Origin: Clostridiaceae bacterium
GTDB lineage: Bacteria; Bacillota; Clostridia; Saccharofermentanales; DTU023
Direction of reading: 5' to 3'
DNA length: 19,378 bases
Assembly: GCA_012798865.1 (NCBI GenBank)
Contig: JAAZMK010000131.1
Span: 1 to 19,378 of the forward strand
Shown here piece by piece: positions 1 through 7,305 of this stretch (the stretch's first letter is position 1; each line of letters opens with the position of its first letter). The notes beneath the pieces are model-generated. The model did not search any database. It saw nothing but the letters and a program-made list of their open reading frames with translations, and had not been told where the DNA came from. Position numbers and translations under genes: made by a program.

Positions 1-204
1 CGACGCTCTTCCCTTGTTTCGTAATATGGGCAGGTACCATCGCAGTTCTCTCCGCCGTTTCTATTGCGAGCGCGACCTTCGCCATCAACTCGATTCCGTT
101 CGCGGCGCTCTTCTCTCGTTTCGTAGTATGGGCAGGTACCATCGCAGTTCTCTCCGCCGCTTCCGTCACGAGCGCGCATTCTCATGCCGCTCATGCCGCT
201 TGCA
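1..204 (-). repeat. 102-bp in-frame tandem repeat
   Basis: The stretch from position 1 and the stretch from position 103 are near-identical over roughly 75 bases, including the shared core atgggcaggtaccatcgcag. The period is 102 bp, or 34 codons of the exported-protein gene. The array continues beyond the window edge. Identity falls off toward the right-hand side of each unit. Confidence 0.85.
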
Positions 205-479
205 TCCGCATTACCTTTTCCCGCTCCTTCGCCGTTGGCGAAGCGATTGCGCTTTTGAACACCCATTCCGTTTGACTGTGCGGCTGTCTCATCCTCCGGA
301 GTTTCCGGTTCCGCGACATCACTTGACTCTTTCGCCATACGCTCCGGCTGTTCGACCGATTCTCTTACTTGCGCTGCGGCTGAAGCGCTCACCGCATTGA
401 AACTGCCCCAGATCACACCGGCAACCACGAGGATCGCCAAACCGATCAGCAGAATAGACTTCATTCGTTTCGATTTCAT
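1..479 (-). CDS. Exported protein with Cys-containing 34-residue tandem repeats, partial
   Basis: Unrecognised family. The gene reads from 479 leftward and runs off the window, so only the first 159 residues are visible. A start at 479 is supported by AGGAGG at 489-494, nine bases upstream. Residues 1-36 form a basic start, a hydrophobic stretch (about 9-25) and an AxA-type cleavage region (AVSASA-AAQ), so the protein is probably secreted or membrane-tethered. An acidic segment (about 39-65) and a Gly/Arg/Met-rich segment (80-108) follow. Then come repeats of 34 residues (102 nt), each with ENCDGTCPYYETREER. Cys 112/116 and 146/150 form C-x3-C pairs. The second repeat is cut by the edge, so the repeat number is unknown. 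It lies 195 bp downstream of the histidine kinase gene on the same strand and shares GEGxGKGNAxAS (residues 83-94) with the kinase. I infer a ligand- or metal-binding partner or target of that kinase; function unknown. An ORF on the opposite strand is its shadow. Confidence 0.8.
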   Translation of the reverse strand, partial: MKSKRMKSILLIGLAILVVAGVIWGSFNAVSASAAAQVRESVEQPERMAKESSDVAEPETPEDETAAQSNGMGVQKRNRFANGEGAGKGNADASGMSGMRMRARDGSGGENCDGTCPYYETREERRERNRVDGEGRARNRNGGENCDGTCPYYETREER

Positions 480-497
480 TAGAAATTACCTCCTACT

Positions 498-530
498 AGG
501 GAATCAGTATGACTAAGTTCATCATTCCCT
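498..530. promoter_or_regulatory. Inverted repeat upstream of the exported-protein RBS
   Basis: AGGGAAT (498-504) and ATTCCCT (524-530) are perfect 7-bp inverted arms around a 19-nt centre. The site lies directly upstream of the ribosome binding site at 489-494. It could be an operator or a leader stem-loop in the mRNA. It is not a terminator, because no U-run follows. Confidence 0.4.
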
Positions 531-573
531 AATCACATTAAACACAGGTCGTTTGTTTGTTCAGAGGCAGTCA

Positions 574-594
574 TGTGTTTTTTGTGTGTTTTTT
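574..594 (-). promoter_or_regulatory. Candidate response-regulator direct repeats, 11-bp period
   Basis: On the minus strand AAAAAACACA occurs twice in direct orientation with an exact 11-bp period (574-583 and 585-594 in plus coordinates). A related element, TTAAACACA on the plus strand at 537-545, lies nearer the gene. OmpR/PhoB-family dimers bind such head-to-tail repeats spaced one helical turn apart. The site sits about 100 bp upstream of the exported-protein gene and downstream of the kinase gene. Its link to the neighbouring regulator is inferred. Confidence 0.4.
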
Positions 595-674
595 AGGCAT
601 TTTCGCCCTTTATCACCTTTATCAATTCTTGAATACCAACAATAGAGAAGGAAAAAGTGACGACGCGCACAGCA

Positions 675-2327
675 TCAGACTATGATCTGCGCTGAAACAT
701 TGCGGTCATCCAGCGGAAAACTGAGGGTGAAAGTCGATCCTTCGCCTTCACGCGACACGACATCAATCTCGACATTGTGACGATCCGCGATACTCTTTGC
801 GATGGACAGCCCGAGACCGGTACTGTCGGTACCTGCCTTGCCGGTCGTGTAAAAGCGATCGAAAAGATGGCGAATCGTTTCTTCACTCATGCCGATGCCC
901 TCGTCGCGAATACTGATCACAGCATCAGTGAATTGAGAGCCGCATCCGGCATCACGGAGACGATAATCGACGAAAACGCGCGATCCCGACGGCGTAAACT
1001 TAACGGCGTTATTGAGTATGTTGACGAGCATCTGCCTGAGACGACCGTAATCACCGTAAAAATCATCGTGTTCGTCGGAAACCTTGTAGTCGATCTCGAC
1101 GCCTTTTTGTGAGGCGATTTGACGGGTCTGGCGGACTGCGTCTTCCACGACGTCTCGCAGATTGACCGCCTCCATGTCGAGCGTAAACTCAGGATTATCC
1201 AGTCTCGTCAATTCCAAAAGATCGCCGATAAGTCGATCGAGTGATGCTGCAGAGGCACTCATGGTCGCATAGTATTCCGTCACATCGTCTTCCTTGACGA
1301 TGCCGTCACGCAACGCCTCGAGTGACCCGCGAATAACCGTTACCGGCGTACGGAGTTCGTGTGAAATCTCCGACAAAAATTTACGCCTCGACGCATCGGT
1401 AAAATGGCGTTCACCTTCAGCCTCCTCTAGCCGTTCCGCAAGCATATCGATTTCATTGCCAAGCTGACCAATCTCGTCTTGCATATCGAGATTCGTTCTG
1501 GCGCGATAATCGCCATCCGCGAGTTTCGCGGTCGTCCGTTGCAGTCTCTTTAAGGGATCAATGAAGTGGCGCGACAGTAAGATCGCAAGGAGTACAACGA
1601 CGATGAGTGCAATCACGAGAGAAAGGAGTAACCCTTGCCACGCAGCCATCAATCCGCTCGTCGCTTCCGCAACCGATGTATGCAGGAACAATGCCGATGC
1701 GATATCTCCCTGCGCATCGCGGATCGGAAGCCCAACGGTCATAGACGGCGTCCCGAACAATGTGCCGAAATCTTCCGAGTAGACCGATTCGCCTGCAAGC
1801 ACCCTGTCGAGCAAAGTGTCGATACTCTCCGGGAGTTCCGATGTAGAAACGCTCTTATCGGTAGCGGTCAAGACAGTTTCCGTTTTCTTGTCGACCAGCC
1901 ATAACTCCCCAGCATCAATTTGACTCAGCCAGGTCAGGAAGCGATCTGTTCTGACACGGTATTCACGAACACCGCGCCTTTCCTGCTTACCCTTACCTTG
2001 ACCCTGACCTTGACCTTGACCTTGTGAGGCGGACGCATTGCCTTTTCCAGTTCCTTCTCCCCATCTTCCTCTTGAAGGTTCCGGGCTTGACTCTCCGGCA
2101 GTCGCCGTATCCGTCTCATCGGGACAGAAATCGATATCGGGATCGTCGAACGACCAATTCACCAACAGGTGCGCGATCCGATCACCGCGCTCAAAGAGAT
2201 TTTCTCTCGCCGCCGACATTACGGTCTTTCGAAAAATAAAAATATATATACCTGCCGTCAACAACGCAAAGATGAAAAGAACTGCGACGAAATATGCGAT
2301 CAGTCTACGAGTGATGGAACGGCTCAT
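675..2327 (-). CDS. Membrane sensor histidine kinase (HAMP-HisKA-HATPase)
   Basis: A transmembrane kinase that should autophosphorylate on His and pass the phosphate to the response regulator encoded 58 bp upstream. The start at 2327 has GGAGGAATTGCT directly before ATG. Order: TM1 (about 10-32), extracytoplasmic domain (33-230), TM2 (231-252), HAMP (about 250-305), HisKA with the H-box SHELRTP (His323), N-box NILNNAVKF (about 436-444), G1 box DEGIGM (475-480) and G2 box TGLGLSI (503-509). All catalytic motifs are present, and 550 aa is normal for the class. The sensor domain is unusual. A low-complexity insert (about 70-122) carries GEGTGKGNASAS and then a Gln-Gly/Lys-Gly run (102-114). Without this insert the domain resembles a short PAS/Cache-like sensor. 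The stimulus cannot be read from sequence; the shared motif with the downstream exported protein suggests a common ligand or partner. Confidence 0.93.
   Translation of the reverse strand: MSRSITRRLIAYFVAVLFIFALLTAGIYIFIFRKTVMSAARENLFERGDRIAHLLVNWSFDDPDIDFCPDETDTATAGESSPEPSRGRWGEGTGKGNASASQGQGQGQGQGKGKQERRGVREYRVRTDRFLTWLSQIDAGELWLVDKKTETVLTATDKSVSTSELPESIDTLLDRVLAGESVYSEDFGTLFGTPSMTVGLPIRDAQGDIASALFLHTSVAEATSGLMAAWQGLLLSLVIALIVVVLLAILLSRHFIDPLKRLQRTTAKLADGDYRARTNLDMQDEIGQLGNEIDMLAERLEEAEGERHFTDASRRKFLSEISHELRTPVTVIRGSLEALRDGIVKEDDVTEYYATMSASAASLDRLIGDLLELTRLDNPEFTLDMEAVNLRDVVEDAVRQTRQIASQKGVEIDYKVSDEHDDFYGDYGRLRQMLVNILNNAVKFTPSGSRVFVDYRLRDAGCGSQFTDAVISIRDEGIGMSEETIRHLFDRFYTTGKAGTDSTGLGLSIAKSIADRHNVEIDVVSREGEGSTFTLSFPLDDRNVSAQIIV
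1983..2024 (-). repeat. (CAAGGT)n hexanucleotide repeat inside the kinase gene
   Basis: On the coding strand, five CAA/CAG-GGT units followed by AAG-GGT encode a Gln-Gly/Lys-Gly run in the extracytoplasmic domain (residues about 102-115). Six-base units keep the frame when copies are gained or lost, so length could vary between strains without destroying the kinase. Confidence 0.8.
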
Positions 2328-2385
2328 AGCAATTCCTCCATATCGGTCGCGTCGTGCGAAAGTGGGCTGCGAATGACATTAAAGC

Positions 2386-3078
2386 TCATGGCGACTCCTC
2401 GAACACGACGAACTGGTAGCCGCGCCCGCGCACCGTGTTGATATCCCATGTGGGATGCGGATAAACCAGTTTGGCGCGCAGGCGCTTGATGTGCGAGTCG
2501 ACCGTCCGCGCGTCGCCGACGTAATCGAATCCCCAGAGAAGATCAAGGAGCTGGTCACGCGTAAAGACGCGCTCAGGGTTCGATGCGAGCAGGTGGAGAA
2601 GATCGACCTCGGTTCTCGTCAACACAATGCGATTGCCGTCGATGACGGCCACATTCTCAAGGGGAATAATCTCGAGATTTTCGATTGTCAACCGTTTGTC
2701 AGTCTCTTCTTGCACCTTGTTCACACGTCGCTGAACAGCTCGAACGCGCGCCATCACCTCGCTCGGAGAAAATGGTTTGACAATGTAATCGTCGGCTCCG
2801 TAATCGAGCCCCATGATCCGCTCAAAATCATCGCCGCGCGCGGTAATCATGATGATAGGAACAGTGGAAGTGCGACGTATTGTTCGGCAGACTTCAAAGC
2901 CGTCTTTCTTCGGCATCATGACGTCGAGCAACACTTGGTCGACCTGATGCTTTTCGAATAGACGCAGAGCCTCTTCTCCGTCATGCGCGACAAGAACATG
3001 ATAACCCTCGTTCTTGGCGTAATCGGCAAGAATCCTCGTGATATCGGCATGATCGTCTGCGATGAGTATGGTGGGCAT
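2386..3078 (-). CDS. OmpR/PhoB-family response regulator
   Basis: A 230-aa two-domain regulator, standard length for OmpR/PhoB. The receiver domain (1-120) has the acidic pocket Asp8-Asp9, phosphoacceptor Asp52 in LLDVMMP, Thr79 and Lys101 in VKPF, so it should be phosphorylatable. The C-terminal winged-helix DNA-binding domain (about 130-228) carries the conserved ending TVDSHIKRLRAKL ... TVRGRGYQF. It is transcribed first in a two-gene operon with the downstream kinase. The start at 3078 has a modest GAGG (TGAGGTAAAT) before it. Candidate targets are its own promoter region, which has an inverted repeat, and the exported-protein gene beyond the kinase, which has 11-bp direct repeats. The assignment is secure; the regulon is inferred. 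Confidence 0.95.
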   Translation of the reverse strand: MPTILIADDHADITRILADYAKNEGYHVLVAHDGEEALRLFEKHQVDQVLLDVMMPKKDGFEVCRTIRRTSTVPIIMITARGDDFERIMGLDYGADDYIVKPFSPSEVMARVRAVQRRVNKVQEETDKRLTIENLEIIPLENVAVIDGNRIVLTRTEVDLLHLLASNPERVFTRDQLLDLLWGFDYVGDARTVDSHIKRLRAKLVYPHPTWDINTVRGRGYQFVVFEESP

Positions 3079-3108
3079 ATTTACCTCATAAATAAATATC
3101 TAAAAGCA

Positions 3109-3136
3109 ACGTGATGTTTATCTGATTATCTCACGT
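3109..3136 (-). promoter_or_regulatory. Probable promoter/operator of the regulator-kinase operon
   Basis: On the minus strand an extended -10 (TGAGATAAT, with GATAAT at 3125-3130 in plus coordinates) lies about 50 bp upstream of the regulator start. A perfect 6-bp inverted repeat, ACGTGA (3109-3114) and TCACGT (3131-3136), flanks that -10, a placement that suits autoregulation. No good -35 is seen; the TTGACA at 3155-3160 is too far away (24-bp spacer). Confidence 0.4.
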
Positions 3137-3149
3137 AACAGAGCAACAA

Positions 3150-3171
3150 CTCCGTGTCAAAGGACACTGAG
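3150..3171 (-). terminator. Weak hairpin downstream of the HerA-like ATPase gene
   Basis: CTCcGTGTC (3150-3158) pairs with GACACtGAG (3163-3171) around a 4-nt loop, with one mismatch. It is followed on the minus strand by only a loosely T-rich stretch. It could be a weak terminator between the ATPase and the regulator gene. Confidence 0.35.
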
Positions 3172-3200
3172 CGGAATTCCCGCGATATTGCATATGACTG

Positions 3201-5735
3201 TTATTCCGGCAACCACACAACGAGAAAAGCATTGACGACGACATCGCGTTTCAGGGGACGAACGGTTGTCGTATCAATATCGTTGACGGCATTCTCGTAA
3301 CGCTCACTCACTGCTTCGAGCTCCTTTTTCATTTCGTCTTCAAGCAAGACGAGCTGTTGTGCGACACGTCCGTACGACTCTTCGGCTCGTCCGACTTGAC
3401 TCTCCGCCTTTTGTGCTCGCGATGCGCTTTTCGCAGCCGTCGTCGAACGGTAAATCGTCGACTGATTGATGAGCGACCTTCCGAGAAGCGAACCGAGAAC
3501 GGCGGAACCGAAGGAAATGGCAGTCTGGCGTTTTGCGTCTCTTGCCTGATCTTTGACGCGCTCTACGCGCTCTCCGGCTTTCGCAAGTCTCTCTTCGATC
3601 ACAAGGCGTTTCTTCTCGTACTTGTCCTCTATGTCGTCGAGTTCATTGTCGCGAAGTTCGCGCGCCGCCAATTGCACACGAGCAACAAAATCGCGCTCAC
3701 TTTCACCGGGTTGCGCGAAAAGACCGAGCTTCTTGTGTCGGCACAACGTCAACTCCGAATCGCGCCATACGGTATCGACGAGCGCACGCTGCCACGCCGT
3801 AAAGCTCGTCTTGTTCTTGGCTTCTGGCGGAAGTGCGGCGTAACGAGCGCCGACTGGCGGATCAGACACGAGGTCGTCGAGCTCGACGTCAAGCTCGAGC
3901 GCGTCCCGCCAATCGACCGGGACGACCGATCCGCCTAGAGGAGTGAAGCGCGATACTTGCTTCGTATGCGAAATGCCTTTTTTGTCGTCGTGGTAATAGA
4001 CGGTAAGGAATCCCGCGAGAACAGGCTTGTAGAACTGACCGGGCGAACCCGGTATGTAGCTCATCGCAATGCCGGAGGGCACTTGAGGCGCAACCTTCAC
4101 GACGCCTTCCTCGAGTCCCGTAAGCATACCAAGACCCGATCCGCTGTCAGATTCTTGAGACATCGGCATCACTTCAGCCATCGTTTCAGTCGCTGACACG
4201 CCTCCGGGTGAAGGAACGCGAGGGCGAATGACTGAAGGGGTAACCTGCGAAGTTGTGGCACCGCCGTAAGAATCATAACCGTGCATGGCACCGGGCGACG
4301 ACACGATATCTTCGTCGTAAGTGCCTGCACTCCTCTGCTCTTCGACGAGTCGCCTGATCTGATCTCTCGTTAAGGGTCCCGCCAGATACGACATGCAAAA
4401 TCGCGTCCGGAACAACACGGGAGGTCCGCCCTTGGCGGGGCGCATCACGAACTGGCGCTGTTTCAACCCGGCAATGAGATTTCCGAGTTCCGATTTTGAC
4501 GCGCCCTCAATCGCCTCGTCCGCAATACCCTCAAGGAGTCTCATCCGATCACGTTCTGTCGTCAGTCTCCCGACAAACCACGTGCCGACGTTCGACAACC
4601 CTTTGTAATCGATATCTCCGGGATTCTGGGTCGATAGAACAATGCCGAGCCCATAGGCACGCGCTGTTTTCAACAATGTCAGAAGAGGTCTTTTCGACGG
4701 AGGCTCAGCGACAGGCGGAAAACACCCGAACACTTCATCCATATAGAAAAGCGCGCGGAGCGACTGCGTCCCCTGCTGTGAACGCATCCATGTGACGATG
4801 CGATTGAGGAGCAATGCCACGAAGAACATCCTCTCCGCATCGGCAAGGTGCGACAGCGTAAGAATCGAAATTCTAGGTTTGCCCTGTGGAGTGTAAAGAA
4901 GCGATTGTATGTCGAACGGCTCGCCCTCCATGAAAGCGGCGAACGCGGGAGATGCGAGCAAGTTGTTGAAACGCAACGCCAAAGCGAACCGGTCTTTCTC
5001 CGGGATATACGTTTCGATGTCCATGACACCGACAGTCGCGATGGGCGGCTTGCTGATCCAGTGAATAAGAGAAGCGAGCGAGAAACCTTGACCTTCAAGC
5101 CATGCCTTGCGGATGAGAAGTGACAGGAGAACGTGTTCTCGGCTCGAAACGGGATCGGCGGCAATACCGACAAGGTGCAATAGGCTCGTCGCCGTTGTGG
5201 AGACAACTTCCTGAAACAATTCAGGATCGGCGATGACGGCGGGCGACGGCTGTTGGAACAAGCCTTCCAATGAAAGCGGACGACCGAACTGTCCGCCCGG
5301 CGTATACAGTGCAAAATCCGCGTTTTGTTTCATCGCGCGGATACGCTCGCCGTCCTGATCCGAATCGGCGAGACCTTTGCGCCAGATCGACGCCTTTTTC
5401 TCGGCGAGTTCAGCTAGACTCAACCCCTCCGCTTCCGCTTCATCCGGATGAAGCCAAGGCTCAAAATCGGATGCGAGAAGATCGGGGAACGCGAGCAATA
5501 AATTGCCCATATCGCCCTTAGGATCGACAACGATCGCGGGAATTCCGTCCATCGCGGCTTCTTCGAGGAGACAAATGCCTAACCCTGTCTTGCCGCTGCC
5601 GGTCATTCCGACGCACATCGCGTGTGTAACAAGGTCGCGCGAGTTCAAGAGCATGTAGTTGTTACGCTCTTCAGATCCGACTTCTCCGCTCTCAGTGCCT
5701 AAGTAAAAGACACCGAGTTTTTCATAATGAGCCAT
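3201..5735 (-). CDS. HerA/DUF87-like P-loop ATPase with coiled-coil C-terminus
   Basis: An 844-aa ATPase of the HerA-FtsK (DNA/protein-pumping) group. Walker A is GMTGSGKT (43-50), followed by DPKGD (71-75). Walker B is LFYMDE (329-334, Asp333-Glu334), a sensor-type LSTQNPGD follows (367-374), and a candidate arginine finger is at 390 in FVGRLTTERDR. The ATPase core covers about 1-460. A disordered Ser/Gly/Pro-rich linker (470-550) leads to a second globular part (about 555-680). Long charged helices (690-735 and 772-820) then flank a short Gly-rich hydrophobic segment (740-755). The start at 5735 has GGGAGAGG upstream. No NurA-like nuclease or other HerA partner is adjacent, and the gene lies alone between threonine synthase and the two-component operon. 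Proteins of this group are usually annotated only as ATP-binding or helicase HerA-like; cellular role unknown. Confidence 0.85.
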   Translation of the reverse strand: MAHYEKLGVFYLGTESGEVGSEERNNYMLLNSRDLVTHAMCVGMTGSGKTGLGICLLEEAAMDGIPAIVVDPKGDMGNLLLAFPDLLASDFEPWLHPDEAEAEGLSLAELAEKKASIWRKGLADSDQDGERIRAMKQNADFALYTPGGQFGRPLSLEGLFQQPSPAVIADPELFQEVVSTTATSLLHLVGIAADPVSSREHVLLSLLIRKAWLEGQGFSLASLIHWISKPPIATVGVMDIETYIPEKDRFALALRFNNLLASPAFAAFMEGEPFDIQSLLYTPQGKPRISILTLSHLADAERMFFVALLLNRIVTWMRSQQGTQSLRALFYMDEVFGCFPPVAEPPSKRPLLTLLKTARAYGLGIVLSTQNPGDIDYKGLSNVGTWFVGRLTTERDRMRLLEGIADEAIEGASKSELGNLIAGLKQRQFVMRPAKGGPPVLFRTRFCMSYLAGPLTRDQIRRLVEEQRSAGTYDEDIVSSPGAMHGYDSYGGATTSQVTPSVIRPRVPSPGGVSATETMAEVMPMSQESDSGSGLGMLTGLEEGVVKVAPQVPSGIAMSYIPGSPGQFYKPVLAGFLTVYYHDDKKGISHTKQVSRFTPLGGSVVPVDWRDALELDVELDDLVSDPPVGARYAALPPEAKNKTSFTAWQRALVDTVWRDSELTLCRHKKLGLFAQPGESERDFVARVQLAARELRDNELDDIEDKYEKKRLVIEERLAKAGERVERVKDQARDAKRQTAISFGSAVLGSLLGRSLINQSTIYRSTTAAKSASRAQKAESQVGRAEESYGRVAQQLVLLEDEMKKELEAVSERYENAVNDIDTTTVRPLKRDVVVNAFLVVWLPE

Positions 5736-5775
5736 ATGCGCCTCTCCCGTTTCCGTCTTTGTACGATGAGAAATG

Positions 5776-5813
5776 AGAGGGATCCCTCACACTGCCGGTG
5801 AGAAAATCCCTCT
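5776..5813. terminator. Strong hairpin between threonine synthase and the HerA-like gene
   Basis: AGAGGGAT (5776-5783) pairs with ATCCCTCT (5806-5813), and inside it CTCAC (5786-5790) pairs with GTGAG (5798-5802): 13 bp in all with a 2x3 internal loop. No clean U-run follows on the minus strand, while the plus-strand side is AT-rich. It may end threonine synthase transcription, or lie in the 5' leader of the ATPase mRNA. Confidence 0.5.
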
Positions 5814-5864
5814 TGTATATTAATTATTTTATATTATTTTACATTTTACCGTTTTGAGGTTGCT

Positions 5865-7148
5865 TTACGCTTTGTTCAGTCTTGCAATCAAGTCGGTGCG
5901 ATCGAGCTCTTCTAGGTCGGGATGACAGCGGATCGGCTCACCTGCCGCGCGAAGCGCGTTGACGACATCTTTCAGTCCGCTTCCAGTCACGAGACACGTC
6001 ACCGATTCGCCGGGCTTGATGATTCCTTGCTCAAGTGCGCGCTTGACGCCGGCAAAGGACGTCACGCCGGCCGGCTCGCCAAATACACCTTCAACCGTTC
6101 CCATCACGCGCATCGCGTCCAGGATATCCTCGTCGGGGACGGCAATCCAGGCGCCGTTCGAGGCGGAGACAGCGCGTAGCGCCTTAACAGGATTTCTTGG
6201 AACACCAACGGAGATGGAGTCGGCGAGAGTGTTTTCAGGAGTCGGTTTAAGCGGCACACCGTCGCGCGCGGCATCGACAAAGGGACTGCAACCCGTCGAC
6301 TGAACGCCGAGAATCTTCGGAATGCGGTCAATCATGCCGAGCGCAAACAAATCACGGAATCCGAGATAGACGCCTCCGATCGTACATCCGTCACCGACGG
6401 AAACGGCGACCCAATCGGTCGGTTCGAAGTTCAGTTGTTCAGCGATCTCGAATGAGACGGTCTTTTTGCCTTCAGCCATGACGGGATTGATACCGGCATT
6501 TCTGTTGTACCATCCGTACTTGTCGATCGCAGCTTTCGACAAGTTGAACGTCTCGCGATAATCGCCGATGACGGAGACAACGTGAGCTCCGAACACGAGC
6601 ATCTGCGCCAGCTTGCCCTGTGGAGCGCGCTCCGGAACGAAAATGACAGTTTTAAGACCCTCGCGCGCGGCGTTGCCGGCACAAGAGGATGCCGCATTCC
6701 CCGTCGACGAACAGGAGATCGTGTCATAACCGAGTTCAAGCGCCTTGGCGACAGCGACCGCGCTCGCACGATCCTTCAGTGACGCCGTCGGATTGAGACC
6801 GTCGTCCTTGACATAGAGTGCTTTCAGACCGAGCTCATCGCCGAGCCTCAGCGAACGGTAAAGAGGCGTCCAACCGACGCGAAGAGACGAGGAATAGTCT
6901 CTCTCTTCCAACGGCAGAAAAGCCTTGTATCGCCACATGCTGTTCGTGTGATCCTTTTGGAGGCTTTCACGGCTCACATGCTGTGAAATGACGTCGTAAT
7001 CGTAGTCAATATCAAGGATCGCCGTATCTCCGCAATCGGGACACGTCAGCAACTCTTCTTCGTACGGGTAATGACGATGACAGATGGTGCATGTATATCC
7101 AATAAGATGAGGAATATTTGCTTTTTTCTTTTTCGGAATAGTGGTCAT
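5865..7148 (-). CDS. thrC: Threonine synthase (PLP-dependent, zinc-ribbon type)
   Basis: Probably converts O-phosphohomoserine to threonine in the cytoplasm, the last step of threonine synthesis. The 427-aa protein opens with a zinc-ribbon (Cys20, Cys23, Cys36, Cys39), as in many archaeal-type threonine synthases. The PLP fold follows, with Schiff-base Lys125 in NPTASLKDR, the STGNAASS loop that binds substrate/cofactor, and a Gly-rich VTGSGLKD near the C-terminus. The usual family motif is NPTGSFKDR; here Gly-Ser-Phe is Ala-Ser-Leu, so a related PLP lyase or synthase is a small possibility. The start at 7148 has AAGGAG upstream. No other threonine-pathway gene (hom, thrB) is adjacent. It is divergent from the nucleoside importer and followed by a strong hairpin. 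Confidence 0.87.
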   Translation of the reverse strand: MTTIPKKKKANIPHLIGYTCTICHRHYPYEEELLTCPDCGDTAILDIDYDYDVISQHVSRESLQKDHTNSMWRYKAFLPLEERDYSSSLRVGWTPLYRSLRLGDELGLKALYVKDDGLNPTASLKDRASAVAVAKALELGYDTISCSSTGNAASSCAGNAAREGLKTVIFVPERAPQGKLAQMLVFGAHVVSVIGDYRETFNLSKAAIDKYGWYNRNAGINPVMAEGKKTVSFEIAEQLNFEPTDWVAVSVGDGCTIGGVYLGFRDLFALGMIDRIPKILGVQSTGCSPFVDAARDGVPLKPTPENTLADSISVGVPRNPVKALRAVSASNGAWIAVPDEDILDAMRVMGTVEGVFGEPAGVTSFAGVKRALEQGIIKPGESVTCLVTGSGLKDVVNALRAAGEPIRCHPDLEELDRTDLIARLNKA

Positions 7149-7241
7149 CAGATAATCTCCTTCGTGGCGGACAGCGCCATTATTTGTGTACAGCTTACCA
7201 TAATAAGAACTAATGATCGTTTCACTTTAACAATGATTTAC

Positions 7242-7283
7242 TTGTTCTTAACGCGTGACTTATGGTATCATTCATAGTATAGA
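7242..7283 (+). promoter_or_regulatory. Promoter region of the nucleoside importer
   Basis: TTGTTC (7242-7247) is followed by an 18-bp spacer and TATCAT (7266-7271) in an extended -10 context (TGGTATCAT). A second possible -10, TATAGA, lies at 7278-7283. The divergent strand toward threonine synthase carries another TGGTAAnnT-type -10 (TGGTAAGCT) around 7190. Confidence 0.55.
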
Positions 7284-7305
7284 ATGCCTAAATGGAGGAA
7301 AAACT

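Noticed and set aside
14..400. Plus-strand 128-codon frame with repeated GRYHRSSLRRF
   Set aside because: It is the antisense of the exported-protein repeat; the minus frame has a ribosome site, signal peptide and sensible composition.
675..2327. Frameshift or fusion of the kinase because of the low-complexity stretch
   Set aside because: The frame is open throughout and all kinase motifs after the stretch are intact.
3357..3938. 193-codon plus-strand frame inside the HerA-like gene
   Set aside because: No ribosome site or recognisable protein; shadow of a gene with clear Walker motifs on the other strand.
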